This document shows positions 9,126 to 18,319 of a stretch of 64,000 nt of DNA, piece after piece; the first letter of the stretch is position 1, and each line of letters starts with the position of its first letter. A program made the translations under genes and the position numbers. The notes below the pieces were generated by a model, which worked only from the letters and a program-made list of their open reading frames with translations, was not told the origin of the DNA and searched no databases. Source of the DNA: Alicyclobacillus herbarius DSM 13609 (GTDB taxonomy: Bacteria; Bacillota; Bacilli; Alicyclobacillales; Alicyclobacillaceae); NCBI RefSeq assembly GCF_000430585.1, contig NZ_AUMH01000008.1, positions 1-64,000 on the forward strand. Direction: 5' to 3'.

Positions 9126-9953
9126 ATGGCTATAAGGCGTGGATTGAAAATGGCCCTGATTTACGCGGTACTCATCATCGGTGCCTGCATCTCTGTCTTT
9201 CCCTATGTATGGGCGGTATTAACCTCGCTCAAGCCAGCCAATGACGTGTTCGGCGCAGGGTTCTTAGGTTTACCAAGCCATTTCGAGTGGTCGAACTACA
9301 CGCATGTTTTCACTTCGGTACCGTTGCTCCGTTATTTACTAAACACCTTCCTCGTCGCGATTTGCAGTGTACTCGGTCAGCTAATCTTCGGATCATTAGC
9401 TGCGTACGCTTTTGCAAGAATGCGCTTTCGGGGTAAAAACATCATCTTTTTAGGGTATCTTAGTACCTTGATGATCCCAAATATCGTGACTTTAATCCCG
9501 CTGTTTATTCTCATAAAGCAACTCGGATGGATTAACACATACTACGGATTGATTGCCCCGACTGCGCTCGGTACACCGGTAGGCATCTTCCTACTGAGAC
9601 AATTCTTCTTAACAATTCCGGTTGAGCTCGAAGAAGCCATGCGGATTGACGGTGCGGGTGTCATGCGGATCTTCGCCCAGCTTATCTTACCGCTCAGTAA
9701 ACCGATTTTAGCCACATTGGCCATTATTACGTTCGTGGCATCATGGAATAACTTCTTATGGCCCTTGATTGTAACCAATTCGGACAACATGAAGCTTATC
9801 AGCGTTGGTATCGCGTCCTTTCAGCTGCAATACGGAGCCCAATGGAACTATATGATGGCTGCGGCGACGATTGCGCTGTTACCCCTCATCATTCTATTTA
9901 TTGTATTTCAAAGAAGGATTATCGAGTCCATTCAAATCACTGGACTGAAGTAG
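9126..9953 (+). CDS. ABC sugar transporter permease, MalG/MsmG type
   Basis: 275-residue membrane protein with about six segments, from ATG 9126 after GAGGTG. The cytoplasmic EAA loop, which docks the ATPase, reads EEAMRIDGAGVMRIFAQLILPLSKP. It pairs with the permease at 11469 and the binding protein at 10033. The MalG-type gene comes before the binding protein, unlike the usual binding protein-F-G order. Likely substrate alpha-galactosides, from the adjacent GH4 gene. Confidence 0.9.
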   Translation: MAIRRGLKMALIYAVLIIGACISVFPYVWAVLTSLKPANDVFGAGFLGLPSHFEWSNYTHVFTSVPLLRYLLNTFLVAICSVLGQLIFGSLAAYAFARMRFRGKNIIFLGYLSTLMIPNIVTLIPLFILIKQLGWINTYYGLIAPTALGTPVGIFLLRQFFLTIPVELEEAMRIDGAGVMRIFAQLILPLSKPILATLAIITFVASWNNFLWPLIVTNSDNMKLISVGIASFQLQYGAQWNYMMAAATIALLPLIILFIVFQRRIIESIQITGLK

Positions 9954-10032
9954 AGGAGGGATAAATCCAATCTACGGTACCAGCTATAGGTAGTCGTGGC
10001 AACAGCAATCTTAAACGAAATGGGGGATTCGT

Positions 10033-11391
10033 GTGAAGAGGATTGCAAAGATTGGGATTTTAGCAGGCGTATCTGCAATTTTAATGGGTGGCGTTGCGGC
10101 TTGTGGGTCTTCAACGAGTAACAGTGGTTCATCCAGCGGCAACGGTAAGGTGACGTTGACGTACATGTTATGGGATCCGAATGAGGAAGTTGGATACAAG
10201 AAATCCATTGCCGAGTTCGAGAAAAAGCACCCCAATATTCAAGTGAATATTGAGCAGTATCCATGGGCCCAGTATTGGCAAAAACTCCAAACCGAAATGG
10301 CGGCGGGAACAGCTCCGGATGTATTTTGGGACCATGTCACGTATTTCCCTACGTTCGTGAAGAACGGACAGTTACTTGATTTATCACCGTATATCAAACA
10401 AGACCACGTGGATACATCGATTTATTACCCGCAACTATTGAAACAGTACCAATATAACGGAGGCACGTACGGCCTTCCGAAGGATTGGGATACCATCGCC
10501 ATTTTCTACAACAAAGATATGTTCAAAAAGGAGGGCGTGCCCGCTCCCACAAACCTCACCTGGAATCCAACGGACGGAGGTAGTTTAGTAAAAGTAGCTG
10601 AAAAAATGACTATAGACAACAACGGAAAACATCCTGGAGACCCAGGGTTCGATCCGAACCACGTCAAACAATACGGATTTATGGCGTATAACTCGAATCA
10701 GTCGTTCTATTATAACTTCATGGCCGAGAATGGGGCAAAGATCATTAACAAACAGTTTGGCAATAAGCTGTTGTTTGACAGTCCGCAAGGCATTCAAGCC
10801 ATGCAGGGCATTATGGACATGATAAATAAGTACCACATAAGCCCACCTGGCGCTGAGGGAACCAATGCCAATGGGAATGCGAATGCACAAAAACTATTTG
10901 AGCAGGGCAAGTTGGCAATGTATATGGATGGGGACTGGAATTTGACACCGGTTGTATCGTCGTGCAAATTTCACGTGGGTGTAGCCCTCTTACCCATAGG
11001 CCCGCAGGGCAGGGTGTCGGTGATGAATGGACTCTCGGATGCAATTTATGCCCACACGAAACACCCAAAGGAAGCGTGGGAACTGGAAAAGTGGTTGGCC
11101 AGCCCACAATCTGAAAGGATTTTGGCAAGCGGCGGTTATGTATGGCCGGGCATTCAAAAGCTGGCACCTTTGTTTGCGGATTCGTGGCAGAAGAGAGGAG
11201 TGGATGTAACTCCGTTTCTTGAAGAATCCAAGGGCAAAACCATCAGTTTCCCAATCACGTTCAACTGGGGCCAGGCAGATACAGCCATTAACAAGGAGTT
11301 TGACCTAATGTGGTTGGGTAAGGTCTCGCCGTCCGAGGCCGTGAAAACTGCCGTTCAGCAAGCAAACGCTGCGCTGCAAGGCAATCAATAA
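10033..11391 (+). CDS. sugar-binding lipoprotein of an ABC transporter (MsmE-like)
   Basis: Extracellular solute-binding protein family 1, 452 residues, starting at GTG 10033 after TGGGGG. A signal peptide with lipobox GVAAC places the lipid-anchored cysteine at residue 24, followed by a Ser/Asn-rich linker. The mature part has the type 1 pattern DVFWDH and YGLPKDWDTIAIFYNKDMF. Probable ligand: an alpha-galactoside such as melibiose or raffinose, inferred from GH4 in the same operon. Confidence 0.92.
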   Translation: MKRIAKIGILAGVSAILMGGVAACGSSTSNSGSSSGNGKVTLTYMLWDPNEEVGYKKSIAEFEKKHPNIQVNIEQYPWAQYWQKLQTEMAAGTAPDVFWDHVTYFPTFVKNGQLLDLSPYIKQDHVDTSIYYPQLLKQYQYNGGTYGLPKDWDTIAIFYNKDMFKKEGVPAPTNLTWNPTDGGSLVKVAEKMTIDNNGKHPGDPGFDPNHVKQYGFMAYNSNQSFYYNFMAENGAKIINKQFGNKLLFDSPQGIQAMQGIMDMINKYHISPPGAEGTNANGNANAQKLFEQGKLAMYMDGDWNLTPVVSSCKFHVGVALLPIGPQGRVSVMNGLSDAIYAHTKHPKEAWELEKWLASPQSERILASGGYVWPGIQKLAPLFADSWQKRGVDVTPFLEESKGKTISFPITFNWGQADTAINKEFDLMWLGKVSPSEAVKTAVQQANAALQGNQ

Positions 11392-11410
11392 GTCCAAGGT
11401 ACCTGTGGAA

Positions 11411-11450
11411 GGTCCGGATTTCCTCAATCGTCATCCGGGGAGTCCGGACC
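11411..11450 (+). other. intercistronic stem-loop after the binding-protein gene
   Basis: GGTCCGG (11411-11417) pairs with CCGGACC (11444-11450), and the stem extends inwards with mismatches. Such hairpins usually protect the binding-protein part of the message and lower expression of the permease that follows. Confidence 0.55.
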
Positions 11451-11468
11451 ATGAAAGGGGTTGCCACA

Positions 11469-12395
11469 ATGAAGTCTCTTACAGTGCAGAGTGTTCCTGT
11501 TTCCGCAGCCGCTAAGGACCGCTCGCGTTGGCACTTTGCCGTACCCTACCTCTTTATCGGTCCGAGCTTCATCGGTTTGCTCGCGTTTCTCCTATTACCG
11601 GCCTTAGCGGCAATCGTAATCAGCTTCTTTGATTGGAACATGCTGACCAGACCGAAGTTCATCGGGCTACAAAACTATGTAAGCATCTTCCATAATAAGG
11701 CCGCGCTGCAGGCCATGTTGATTACCGTTTACTACGTCGTTCTGAACATCCCCATACAGACGGTGTTGGCCATTCTCCTGGCTCTCCTATTAAATCGCCG
11801 TATCCGCGGAATGGCCTTCTTTCGCGCCGTGTACGTGTTACCATGGCTTGCCGCTCCAGTGGCGATTTCCGTTGTGTGGCAATGGATTTTTGATCCAACT
11901 TCAGGTGTGTTAAACTCGTTTCTTCAGGTATTCGGAGTCTCGAAACAAGGTTGGCTATCGTCGCCTGCGGAAGCGCTACCTTGTGTGGCGGCAGTGAACA
12001 TATGGCAGTGGACCGGGTACAATATGCTGTTTTTCTTAGCCGGTCTACAAGGAATTCCGAAATATTTATATGAAGCGGCAGAACTGGACGGTTCAGGGCC
12101 CGTACGGACATTTTTTTCGATTACACTCCCCCTTTTGCGTCCAACCACCTTGTTCGTACTTGTAACGAGTGTTATCGGATCGTTCCAAGTGTTCGACACG
12201 GTATATGTGATGACGCAGGGCGGGCCAGGTACCGCCACGAATGTGTATAACTTCTATATCTTTCAACAAGGGTTTCAGTTTTTCCACATGGGATATGCAT
12301 CCGCACTTTCTGTAATTCTGTTTCTTGTCATCTTAATCGTGACGCTTGTGCAAATGAAATACGTGGGAAATCGAACAACGTACGATTTGAGTTGA
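11469..12395 (+). CDS. ABC sugar transporter permease, MalF/MsmF type
   Basis: 308-residue membrane protein from ATG 11469, favoured over ATG 11451 because AAAGGGG lies nine bases upstream. Six or so membrane segments. EAA loop YEAAELDGSGPVRTFFSITL. The near-C-terminal VMTQGGPGTATNV stretch is typical of MalF-type subunits. It forms the transport channel with the MalG-type protein at 9126. No ATPase gene accompanies them. Confidence 0.92.
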   Translation: MKSLTVQSVPVSAAAKDRSRWHFAVPYLFIGPSFIGLLAFLLLPALAAIVISFFDWNMLTRPKFIGLQNYVSIFHNKAALQAMLITVYYVVLNIPIQTVLAILLALLLNRRIRGMAFFRAVYVLPWLAAPVAISVVWQWIFDPTSGVLNSFLQVFGVSKQGWLSSPAEALPCVAAVNIWQWTGYNMLFFLAGLQGIPKYLYEAAELDGSGPVRTFFSITLPLLRPTTLFVLVTSVIGSFQVFDTVYVMTQGGPGTATNVYNFYIFQQGFQFFHMGYASALSVILFLVILIVTLVQMKYVGNRTTYDLS

Positions 12396-12436
12396 ATCCT
12401 ACCGTCGATGTGTACAGATGACCAGGAGGGACAACC

Positions 12437-13735
12437 ATGAATAAGATTACATTTCTAGGTGCCGGGAGCACAGTTTTTGCGAAAAATGTGCTGGGTGACT
12501 GCATGCTCAGCCCAGCGCTGCAGGACTTCGAGTTCGCGTTGTTCGATATCGACCTAGAGCGTTTGCGCGATAGCGAAATGATGCTGTTGAACCTAAAAGA
12601 GAACCTAGGCAGTCGTGTTTCCGTTCGTGCTTATACGGATCGTAAAGAGGCTTTACGGGGTGCGAAATACGTCATCAACGCGATTCAGGTCGGTGGCTAC
12701 GATCCGTGCACAATCACGGACTTCGAAGTACCGAAGAAATACGGCCTACGGCAAACCATTGCGGACACGGTGGGGATAGGCGGTATTTTTCGTAACTTGA
12801 GGACGATACCGGTCATGCTTGAGTTCGCAGAAGACATACACGAGGTTTGTCCAGACGCGTTGTTTCTCAACTATACGAACCCGATGGCTGTATTAACCAA
12901 CGTCATGAATACCTACGGTCAGGTGAAAACCGTTGGGTTGTGTCATAGTGTGCAGGTATGTGTTCCACATTTGTTCAAAAAGCTCGGTATGGATGCAACG
13001 GGTGTAGACTATAAAATCGCGGGTATCAACCATATGGCTTGGTTGTTAGAGGTAAAACGCGACGGTGTCGATCTTTATCCGGAGATCAAAGCGCGTGCGC
13101 GGGAGCTGCAAAAAACAAAGCATGACGATATGGTTCGGTTCGAACTCATGTTCCGATTCGGATATTATGTGACCGAATCGTCGGAACATAACGCTGAATA
13201 TCACCCATACTTTATTAAGCGTAACTACCCAGAGTTGATAGACCGCTTCAACATTCCTTTGGACGAATACCCACGCCGCTGTCTTGATCAAATCGAGCGG
13301 TGGAAATCAATGCGTGATGAACTGGTTCAGAATCGCAACCTGACTCATGAACGTACACATGAATATGCCTCGTATATCCTTGAAGCCATCGAAACCAATC
13401 AACCCTATAAGATTGGCGGCAATGTCATGAACACTGGACTCATTACCAATCTGCCGAAGGAGGCCTGCGTAGAAGTTCCTTGTTTGGTCGATGGAAGTGG
13501 TATTACGCCGACGTACGTAGGGGATTTACCGCCTCAGTGTGCTGCACTCAACCGCACGAATATCAACACGCAACTTCTTACCATTGAGGCGGCGATAACG
13601 CGCAAAAAGGAGTACATTTATCAGGCAGCTCTCTTAGACCCGCACACGGCCGCAGAGTTGTCGATTGACGATATCGTCTCACTATGTGACGACCTGATTG
13701 AGGCACACGGAGATTGGCTACCGAAATTCCATTGA
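12437..13735 (+). CDS. melA: alpha-galactosidase, glycoside hydrolase family 4
   Basis: NAD+- and Mn2+-dependent GH4 enzyme, 432 residues, after a strong AGGAGGG. N-terminal dinucleotide fold KITFLGAGSTVFAKN. The specificity-determining motif is CHSVQ with Cys169 and His170; within GH4 the CHS form marks alpha-galactosidases, whereas CHG is seen in alpha-glucosidases and CDxP in phospho-alpha-glucosidases. Also NYTNPM. It would split imported unphosphorylated melibiose-type sugars in the cytosol. A second, unrelated alpha-galactosidase (GH36) lies 2 kb away. Confidence 0.93.
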   Translation: MNKITFLGAGSTVFAKNVLGDCMLSPALQDFEFALFDIDLERLRDSEMMLLNLKENLGSRVSVRAYTDRKEALRGAKYVINAIQVGGYDPCTITDFEVPKKYGLRQTIADTVGIGGIFRNLRTIPVMLEFAEDIHEVCPDALFLNYTNPMAVLTNVMNTYGQVKTVGLCHSVQVCVPHLFKKLGMDATGVDYKIAGINHMAWLLEVKRDGVDLYPEIKARARELQKTKHDDMVRFELMFRFGYYVTESSEHNAEYHPYFIKRNYPELIDRFNIPLDEYPRRCLDQIERWKSMRDELVQNRNLTHERTHEYASYILEAIETNQPYKIGGNVMNTGLITNLPKEACVEVPCLVDGSGITPTYVGDLPPQCAALNRTNINTQLLTIEAAITRKKEYIYQAALLDPHTAAELSIDDIVSLCDDLIEAHGDWLPKFH

Positions 13736-13791
13736 ACGATGCGAGGGATATAGCCTAAACCATGTAAATACAAATTCAGACAACTTCTCTG

Positions 13792-13831
13792 ACCCACATT
13801 TCGCGTGCCGAGTCGGGCGTGCAATGTGGGT
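13792..13831 (+). terminator. inverted repeat, possible terminator of the alpha-galactoside operon
   Basis: ACCCACATT (13792-13800) and AATGTGGGT (13823-13831) are perfect complements with a GC-rich 22-base loop, 57 bases after the melA stop. No U-tract follows, so termination is uncertain. Confidence 0.4.
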
Positions 13832-13968
13832 TGGAGCCCGGGCCAGCAGGAGCGGCCGTCTGAGGCTATGCATGGTCTCGTGCCGAGACTCGACCCGGTC
13901 GTACTGTGTTTGTCGTAAGTATCTCTAGCACTATTCGGTAGCTCTTGCAGCCTGTTGTGTAACCGCCC

Positions 13969-14368
13969 CTACATATACCGATTGCGGCCGAGGAGGAAAA
14001 CTTTCATCGCACGGCGGACAGGCTGTACCTCGCGCAGCCTACCGTGACCATGCAAATCAAAAACTCGAACAGGAATGGGGTGTCCGCCTGTTCGAACGCC
14101 GCGGCCGCCTGGTTCACCTCAGTGCAGCCGGCCATCGCCGACTCCGCCGGGTCAGGCCGCTTCTTGCCGCCTATGAGGAGAGTCTGGAGGATCTGGCGCG
14201 TTGGCAGTAGGGCTACAAGGAGCGCATCACTCTCGCTGTGTCGCTGCTCCGGACGATTGGCTTCGCGACTACACCGTACTGACACACAGTCATCCCGAGT
14301 ACTGGGATGACCTGCTGCTCGCCTTACGGCGTCTATATCCGGCCATCCGCACCGTGATGTGGCAGTGA
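13969..14368 (+). pseudogene. remnant of a LysR-type transcriptional regulator
   Basis: From about 13981 one frame reads IAAEEENFHRTADRLYLAQP and then TVTMQIKN, the classical LysR winged HTH. At about 14062-14068 the frame must shift by one base to continue LEQEWGVRLFERRGRLVHLS and RPLLAAYEESLEDLARWQ, which ends in TAG at 14208. After the stop, GYKERITLAVS continues, and after another shift WDDLLLALRRLYPAI, resembling the start of the effector domain. The N-terminal ten or so residues and the rest of the effector domain are missing or unrecognisable. Several disruptions show that the gene is dead. Confidence 0.85.
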
Positions 14369-14467
14369 TGCAAGGAGCGGTAAACTCCAAGCGATCCGTT
14401 CGAACGGCTGTTAGGCCGCTTGTTTTCAGCGGAGTTTCCCAACACGTCGTCGCACACCCGTGCCCAC

Positions 14468-15640
14468 TCACGCAGCCGCCTGTGGCCCCGCGAAGTATTC
14501 GTGCAGCACTAACGAGGCGGCCCCGACTGCACAGGCGTTCCGACCTAAGGAGGAAGCCTGGATGCGCAGTTGGGTATATGGCATGGTAAAACAACGGTTC
14601 TGTACGGTCTGTTCAATCGGGCGCAGCAACCATTCACCAGCACTGGCCAGTCGATTGCCAACCAGGATGAGGGAAGGGTTCAGTCCCCCGGCCAGGTTGG
14701 CGACCCCGATGCCGAGGTATTGCCCGACCGTTTGTATCGCCTGCAGGGCGTCGGCATCTCCGGTCTTTAGCCGCGCGAGAATGTCTTCCGTTGGTAAGGT
14801 CAATCCGGTCAGGTGACGGTACTTCTGTACGAGTGCCCGTTCGGAAGCGTACATTTCCAAGCAGCCATGATTGCCGCACGAGCACTTGAGTCCCTGTGCC
14901 TCAATCGTCATATGGCCAAACTCGCCGGCGATGCCCTGGCTGCCTCGGACTAACTCATTGTTGACGATGATGCCGGTACCGATGCCTGTCCCGACGCTGA
15001 TATAGATGAGATTGGAGGCCTCTTTGCCGACACCAAACAATTTCTCGCCCAAGGCGCCGGTATTGGCTTCGTTGTCTACGTACACAGGCAGACTGAGGTA
15101 GTTTTCCAGCAGAGCCCCCAGATGCACGTCACGCCACGCCAGGTTGGGGGCGTTAAGGACAATGCCGTGGGAAAAGTCGACCAGGCCGGGTACCCCCACG
15201 CCAACCCCGATAATGCCATGGGGGGACCTAGGAAGCTCCGCCTTCAACTCGTGAACGCCACGAACAATCGATTCCACCACATGTTGTGGAGTGCGGTTGT
15301 CTGTCAGTCGAAATTCACGCGCTCCGGCGATTTCACCGGCTAGGTCTGTCGCCAGGACCCGGACGTAATCCACGCCCAAGTCCACCCCAATCACATATCC
15401 GGCGCGGGCATTGAACAGGAGTAAAACCGGTCTGCGACCGACTCGGGTGTGGCCCCTGCCTACCTCGAGTACTAGGTCTTCCTGAATCAGTTCTTCCACA
15501 ATGCTCGATACGGTGGCCTTGTTGAGGCCAGTCTGAACGGAAATCTGCGTTCGTGAAATTGGGCTTTGAAAGCGCAGGAGGTTGAGAACAATGGACTTGT
15601 TCAACTCCTTGATGAAAGCCTGATCACCCGTACGTTTCAT
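14468..15640 (-). CDS. ROK-family transcriptional regulator, XylR/NagC-like
   Basis: 390 residues from ATG 15640, with GAGGAA upstream. N-terminal MarR-like winged HTH (about 20-75, ISRTQISVQTGLNKATVSSI), then a sugar-kinase-like ROK domain with GVDLG, SVGTGIGTGI and the zinc motif CSCGNHGCLE. The first-domain architecture is that of xylose repressors. It lies downstream of GH36 on the same strand. A XylR-like operator is visible in the xylB promoter at 48.1 kb, so it may act there in trans (inference). A different effector such as galactose or glucose cannot be excluded. Confidence 0.88.
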   Translation of the reverse strand: MKRTGDQAFIKELNKSIVLNLLRFQSPISRTQISVQTGLNKATVSSIVEELIQEDLVLEVGRGHTRVGRRPVLLLFNARAGYVIGVDLGVDYVRVLATDLAGEIAGAREFRLTDNRTPQHVVESIVRGVHELKAELPRSPHGIIGVGVGVPGLVDFSHGIVLNAPNLAWRDVHLGALLENYLSLPVYVDNEANTGALGEKLFGVGKEASNLIYISVGTGIGTGIIVNNELVRGSQGIAGEFGHMTIEAQGLKCSCGNHGCLEMYASERALVQKYRHLTGLTLPTEDILARLKTGDADALQAIQTVGQYLGIGVANLAGGLNPSLILVGNRLASAGEWLLRPIEQTVQNRCFTMPYTQLRIQASSLGRNACAVGAASLVLHEYFAGPQAAA

Positions 15641-15733
15641 GGTGTACTCGTTCCTCTATCTAGATTCGGTTTCCTGTTGCGCGTATGGCGGCACATTGGG
15701 CTTCAACCGCACGCGCGAGTGTAATTCGGGTCT

Positions 15734-15755
15734 TGGGGGCGTCTACCGGCCCCCA
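15734..15755 (-). other. GC hairpin between the GH36 and ROK genes
   Basis: TGGGGGC (15734-15740) pairs with GCCCCCA (15749-15755), 65 bases beyond the GH36 stop. A T-run is present only on the plus side (15761-15765), where no gene is present; on the minus strand it may reduce read-through into the ROK gene. Confidence 0.4.
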
Positions 15756-15819
15756 GTCCCTTTTTGCCAGGAAACCATAAATAGTTTGTTCGGTCAACCA
15801 TTGAATGCACGCTTCTCGG

Positions 15820-18096
15820 TTACGAACGGCTGTCGGTTGCAGGCACATCTGTCGGTTCTTCCACCGCGCGCAGGTGCCAGAAGGCGCTTTGGAAGTCCTG
15901 ATCGGGATATGGAACCGCGAGTCCAAAGGCCATCAGTTCATCTCCATTCACCCGTACCGGCTGCGGCCGTTCGGAATCCGTTTCCGGTTGACCTCTCAAG
16001 TCTGTCGCAGAAACGCTGTCGGAGACTTGGTACGTGAGGTCTTTGCGAAGTCCTGCAAGCCGCACACGACGCAGACGGCCATTGGGCTCGGCCAGACTGC
16101 CAAACCAGAACACGACCGCTTCGCGTTGATCCGCCGAGACGAACATCCACGCCGCCTGCGGTCCGTCAAACGGGCTCTGCAGCGGATAGTACACCCCAAA
16201 TTGCACCAATGAGCGAATGGCCTTGTAGGTTGCGATTTGCCGGCGGATCTCTTGTTTCTCCGTCTCGCCAAGTTTGCTCACATCCAGTTCATAGCCCAAA
16301 TTGGCGGACATCGCCACATCGCCTCGGGTTCTCAAGGGTGTGATACGCCCGACTTGGTGATTTGGCACGCTGGAGACGTGAGCGCCCATCGTGACCGGGG
16401 GGTAGACAAGGCTGGTGCCAAATTGGATATAGACGCGTTCCCAGGCATCCGTATCATCGCTGGTCCACGTCTGCGGCATGTAGTACAACATGCCGGGATC
16501 AAACCGCCCGCCTCCCCCAGAACAGCTCTCAAACAGGATGTGCGGGAACCGTGCTGTCAGTGTCTCGAGAATTCGGTACAAGCCCAGGATGTAGCGGTGA
16601 CCCACCTCCTTTTGTCTGTCGGCCGGCCAGGCTGCGGATGCGACTTCGGTCAGGTGTCGGTTCATGTCCCACTTGACGTAGTCAATCGGGGCGCTGGAAA
16701 ACACCTGGGTCATCGTCTCTATCACGTAATCACAGACCTCGTCCCGAGACAGGTCAAGCACCAGTTGGTTGCGCCCGAGGGACTTGTTCCGGCCCGGGAC
16801 GTGCAGGCACCAATCCGGATGCGCACGGAAAAGGTCACTGTCCGGTGAGACCATCTCCGGCTCCACCCACAGTCCGAAGGAGAGGCCGAGGTCGTGAATG
16901 CGCTGGGCGAGTCCATCCAGACCACAGGGAATCTTATCGCGGTTTACCACCCAGTCCCCCAGGGACGTTGTATCGTCGTTGCGTTTCCCAAACCACCCGT
17001 CATCGAGGACGAACAGTTCGATGCCGAGTTCTTTCGCCTCTTTGGCCAGCCGTTCCAACCCGGGCACGTCGAAGTCGAAGTACATTGCCTCCCAGCTGTT
17101 GATGAGAATCGGGCGCGGTTTATCTCGATGGGTGCCACGGCAGAGGCGGGATCGATAAAGCGCGTGGAACGTCTGGCTCATGCCCGTAAGCCCATGGTTG
17201 GAGAAGGTCATGACCACTTCCGGTGTCTGGAAGGTGTCTCCGGGATGGAGCCGCCACGCGAACTGGGACGGGTGGATGCCAAGGGACAAGCGCGCGGTCG
17301 CGAATTGATCCACCTCGACGCGAGCCAGAAAGTTTCCACTGTACACGAGATTCAACCCGTAGACCTCGCCGTGATGGAGGTCGGTGTCTTTGCGCAGGAG
17401 GGCGAGAAACGGGTTGTGCTGATGACTGCTGGTTCCGCGCCGGCTTTCCACCGATTGTGTACCTGGGCGCAGGGGTTGGCGGACCACGTGCCGCTCCCGT
17501 CCCCAAGCCCCGGAAAGGTGCAGAAGGTCGAAGGCATCGTCGGCAAAATCGACGTTGACGCTGTGCGCCTCGAGGAGTTGCAGCGGGTGCGTACCTTGGT
17601 TTTGGAAACGAACGGATCGGGCAATCGCGTCGAAATCCCGAAACACGCTGTAGACCAGCGTCACCGTAAGACCGCTGACATCATCCATCAAGTCGAGTTC
17701 CAGGGTTTCTGCTTCATCTGCAGATTCCACGTAGGTGGCCGGCAAACCAGCGAGTTTTGGTTTGCCCGGGAGGATGCGGTGGGTCTGGTATCGCAGGTCG
17801 CTCACGGTCGATCCGTCCGTCTGCCCGACGACAAACGCGGGCGCGCGAAAATCTGAACTTGCGCCCGGGTACTCCTGCGGCAGTGTATCCAGCGAAAGCT
17901 CCGGACGATTGGGGTCCGGATTGGGTGAAAACGCCCGTGGAACGAGGCGTACCGCATCCTGCAGCCGTGGGTTTCGCAAACGAGGTCCCCAGTATAGGTG
18001 GGTTACGTAACCCTCCTCTGTCACCTGAAGGACATAACTGGTATTTGGGGTTTGTAAGTGAAATTGACGGCACGAGGCGTCATACGAGATGGGCAC
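15820..18096 (-). CDS. alpha-galactosidase, glycoside hydrolase family 36
   Basis: 758 residues. GTG 18096 is chosen because AAGGAG lies eight bases upstream; GTG 18105, which begins the longer frame, overlaps that ribosome site. N-terminal beta-sandwich, then a TIM barrel. Nucleophile Asp477 in VKWDMNRHL; acid/base at Asp547/548 in TWTSDDTDAW; SCSGGGGRFDPGMLYYMPQ between them. Length and spacing match large tetrameric cytosolic GH36 enzymes. No signal peptide. It releases alpha-1,6-galactose from raffinose-type sugars or galactomannan fragments. Divergent from the ABC operon at 18359. Confidence 0.94.
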   Translation of the reverse strand: MPISYDASCRQFHLQTPNTSYVLQVTEEGYVTHLYWGPRLRNPRLQDAVRLVPRAFSPNPDPNRPELSLDTLPQEYPGASSDFRAPAFVVGQTDGSTVSDLRYQTHRILPGKPKLAGLPATYVESADEAETLELDLMDDVSGLTVTLVYSVFRDFDAIARSVRFQNQGTHPLQLLEAHSVNVDFADDAFDLLHLSGAWGRERHVVRQPLRPGTQSVESRRGTSSHQHNPFLALLRKDTDLHHGEVYGLNLVYSGNFLARVEVDQFATARLSLGIHPSQFAWRLHPGDTFQTPEVVMTFSNHGLTGMSQTFHALYRSRLCRGTHRDKPRPILINSWEAMYFDFDVPGLERLAKEAKELGIELFVLDDGWFGKRNDDTTSLGDWVVNRDKIPCGLDGLAQRIHDLGLSFGLWVEPEMVSPDSDLFRAHPDWCLHVPGRNKSLGRNQLVLDLSRDEVCDYVIETMTQVFSSAPIDYVKWDMNRHLTEVASAAWPADRQKEVGHRYILGLYRILETLTARFPHILFESCSGGGGRFDPGMLYYMPQTWTSDDTDAWERVYIQFGTSLVYPPVTMGAHVSSVPNHQVGRITPLRTRGDVAMSANLGYELDVSKLGETEKQEIRRQIATYKAIRSLVQFGVYYPLQSPFDGPQAAWMFVSADQREAVVFWFGSLAEPNGRLRRVRLAGLRKDLTYQVSDSVSATDLRGQPETDSERPQPVRVNGDELMAFGLAVPYPDQDFQSAFWHLRAVEEPTDVPATDSRS

Positions 18097-18118
18097 ATGG
18101 GTCACTCCTTCAAGAGGC

Positions 18119-18147
18119 TGTCCGGAAAGCCTAACCCTTTCCGGACA
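18119..18147 (-). promoter_or_regulatory. perfect inverted repeat in the leader of the GH36 gene
   Basis: TGTCCGGAAAG (18119-18129) and CTTTCCGGACA (18137-18147) are exact complements separated by seven bases. On the minus strand the structure ends nine bases before the AAGGAG ribosome site, so it could be an operator, an mRNA 5' stabiliser or a translation-control hairpin. The 11-base arm recurs once more at 28168-28178. Confidence 0.6.
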
Positions 18148-18319
18148 CGCATTTGCATTTAATGTAACTTGTAAACTTCACAACCGTCTGCTAGTTCGAC
18201 GTGAATCAGGCGAAAACCTTTTCACGGGGGGATGGAAACGATGCGAAATGAAAGAAAAACTTTTTTGCAACATGAAGCAGGAATCTGTCGAGTGCTCGCG
18301 AATAATCTCCTAATAGATT

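Larger units (their letters stand above)
13736..14467. other. gap between melA and the ROK regulator, mostly decayed sequence
   Basis: No intact gene. The left 230 bases hold an inverted repeat (13792-13831) and nothing else recognisable. The middle holds the remnant of a LysR-type regulator. The last 100 bases, up to the convergent 3' end of the ROK gene, contain no clear structure except a weakly LysR-like continuation. Confidence 0.7.

Noticed and set aside
15660-15926. 88-residue minus-strand ORF overlapping the end of the GH36 gene
   Set aside because: The part beyond the GH36 stop reads fairly protein-like, but there is no ribosome site or start codon after the GH36 end and its first third is an out-of-frame shadow. 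Possibly a decayed fragment.
16894-17856. 320-residue plus-strand ORF
   Set aside because: Antisense shadow of the GH36 gene, which has intact catalytic motifs.
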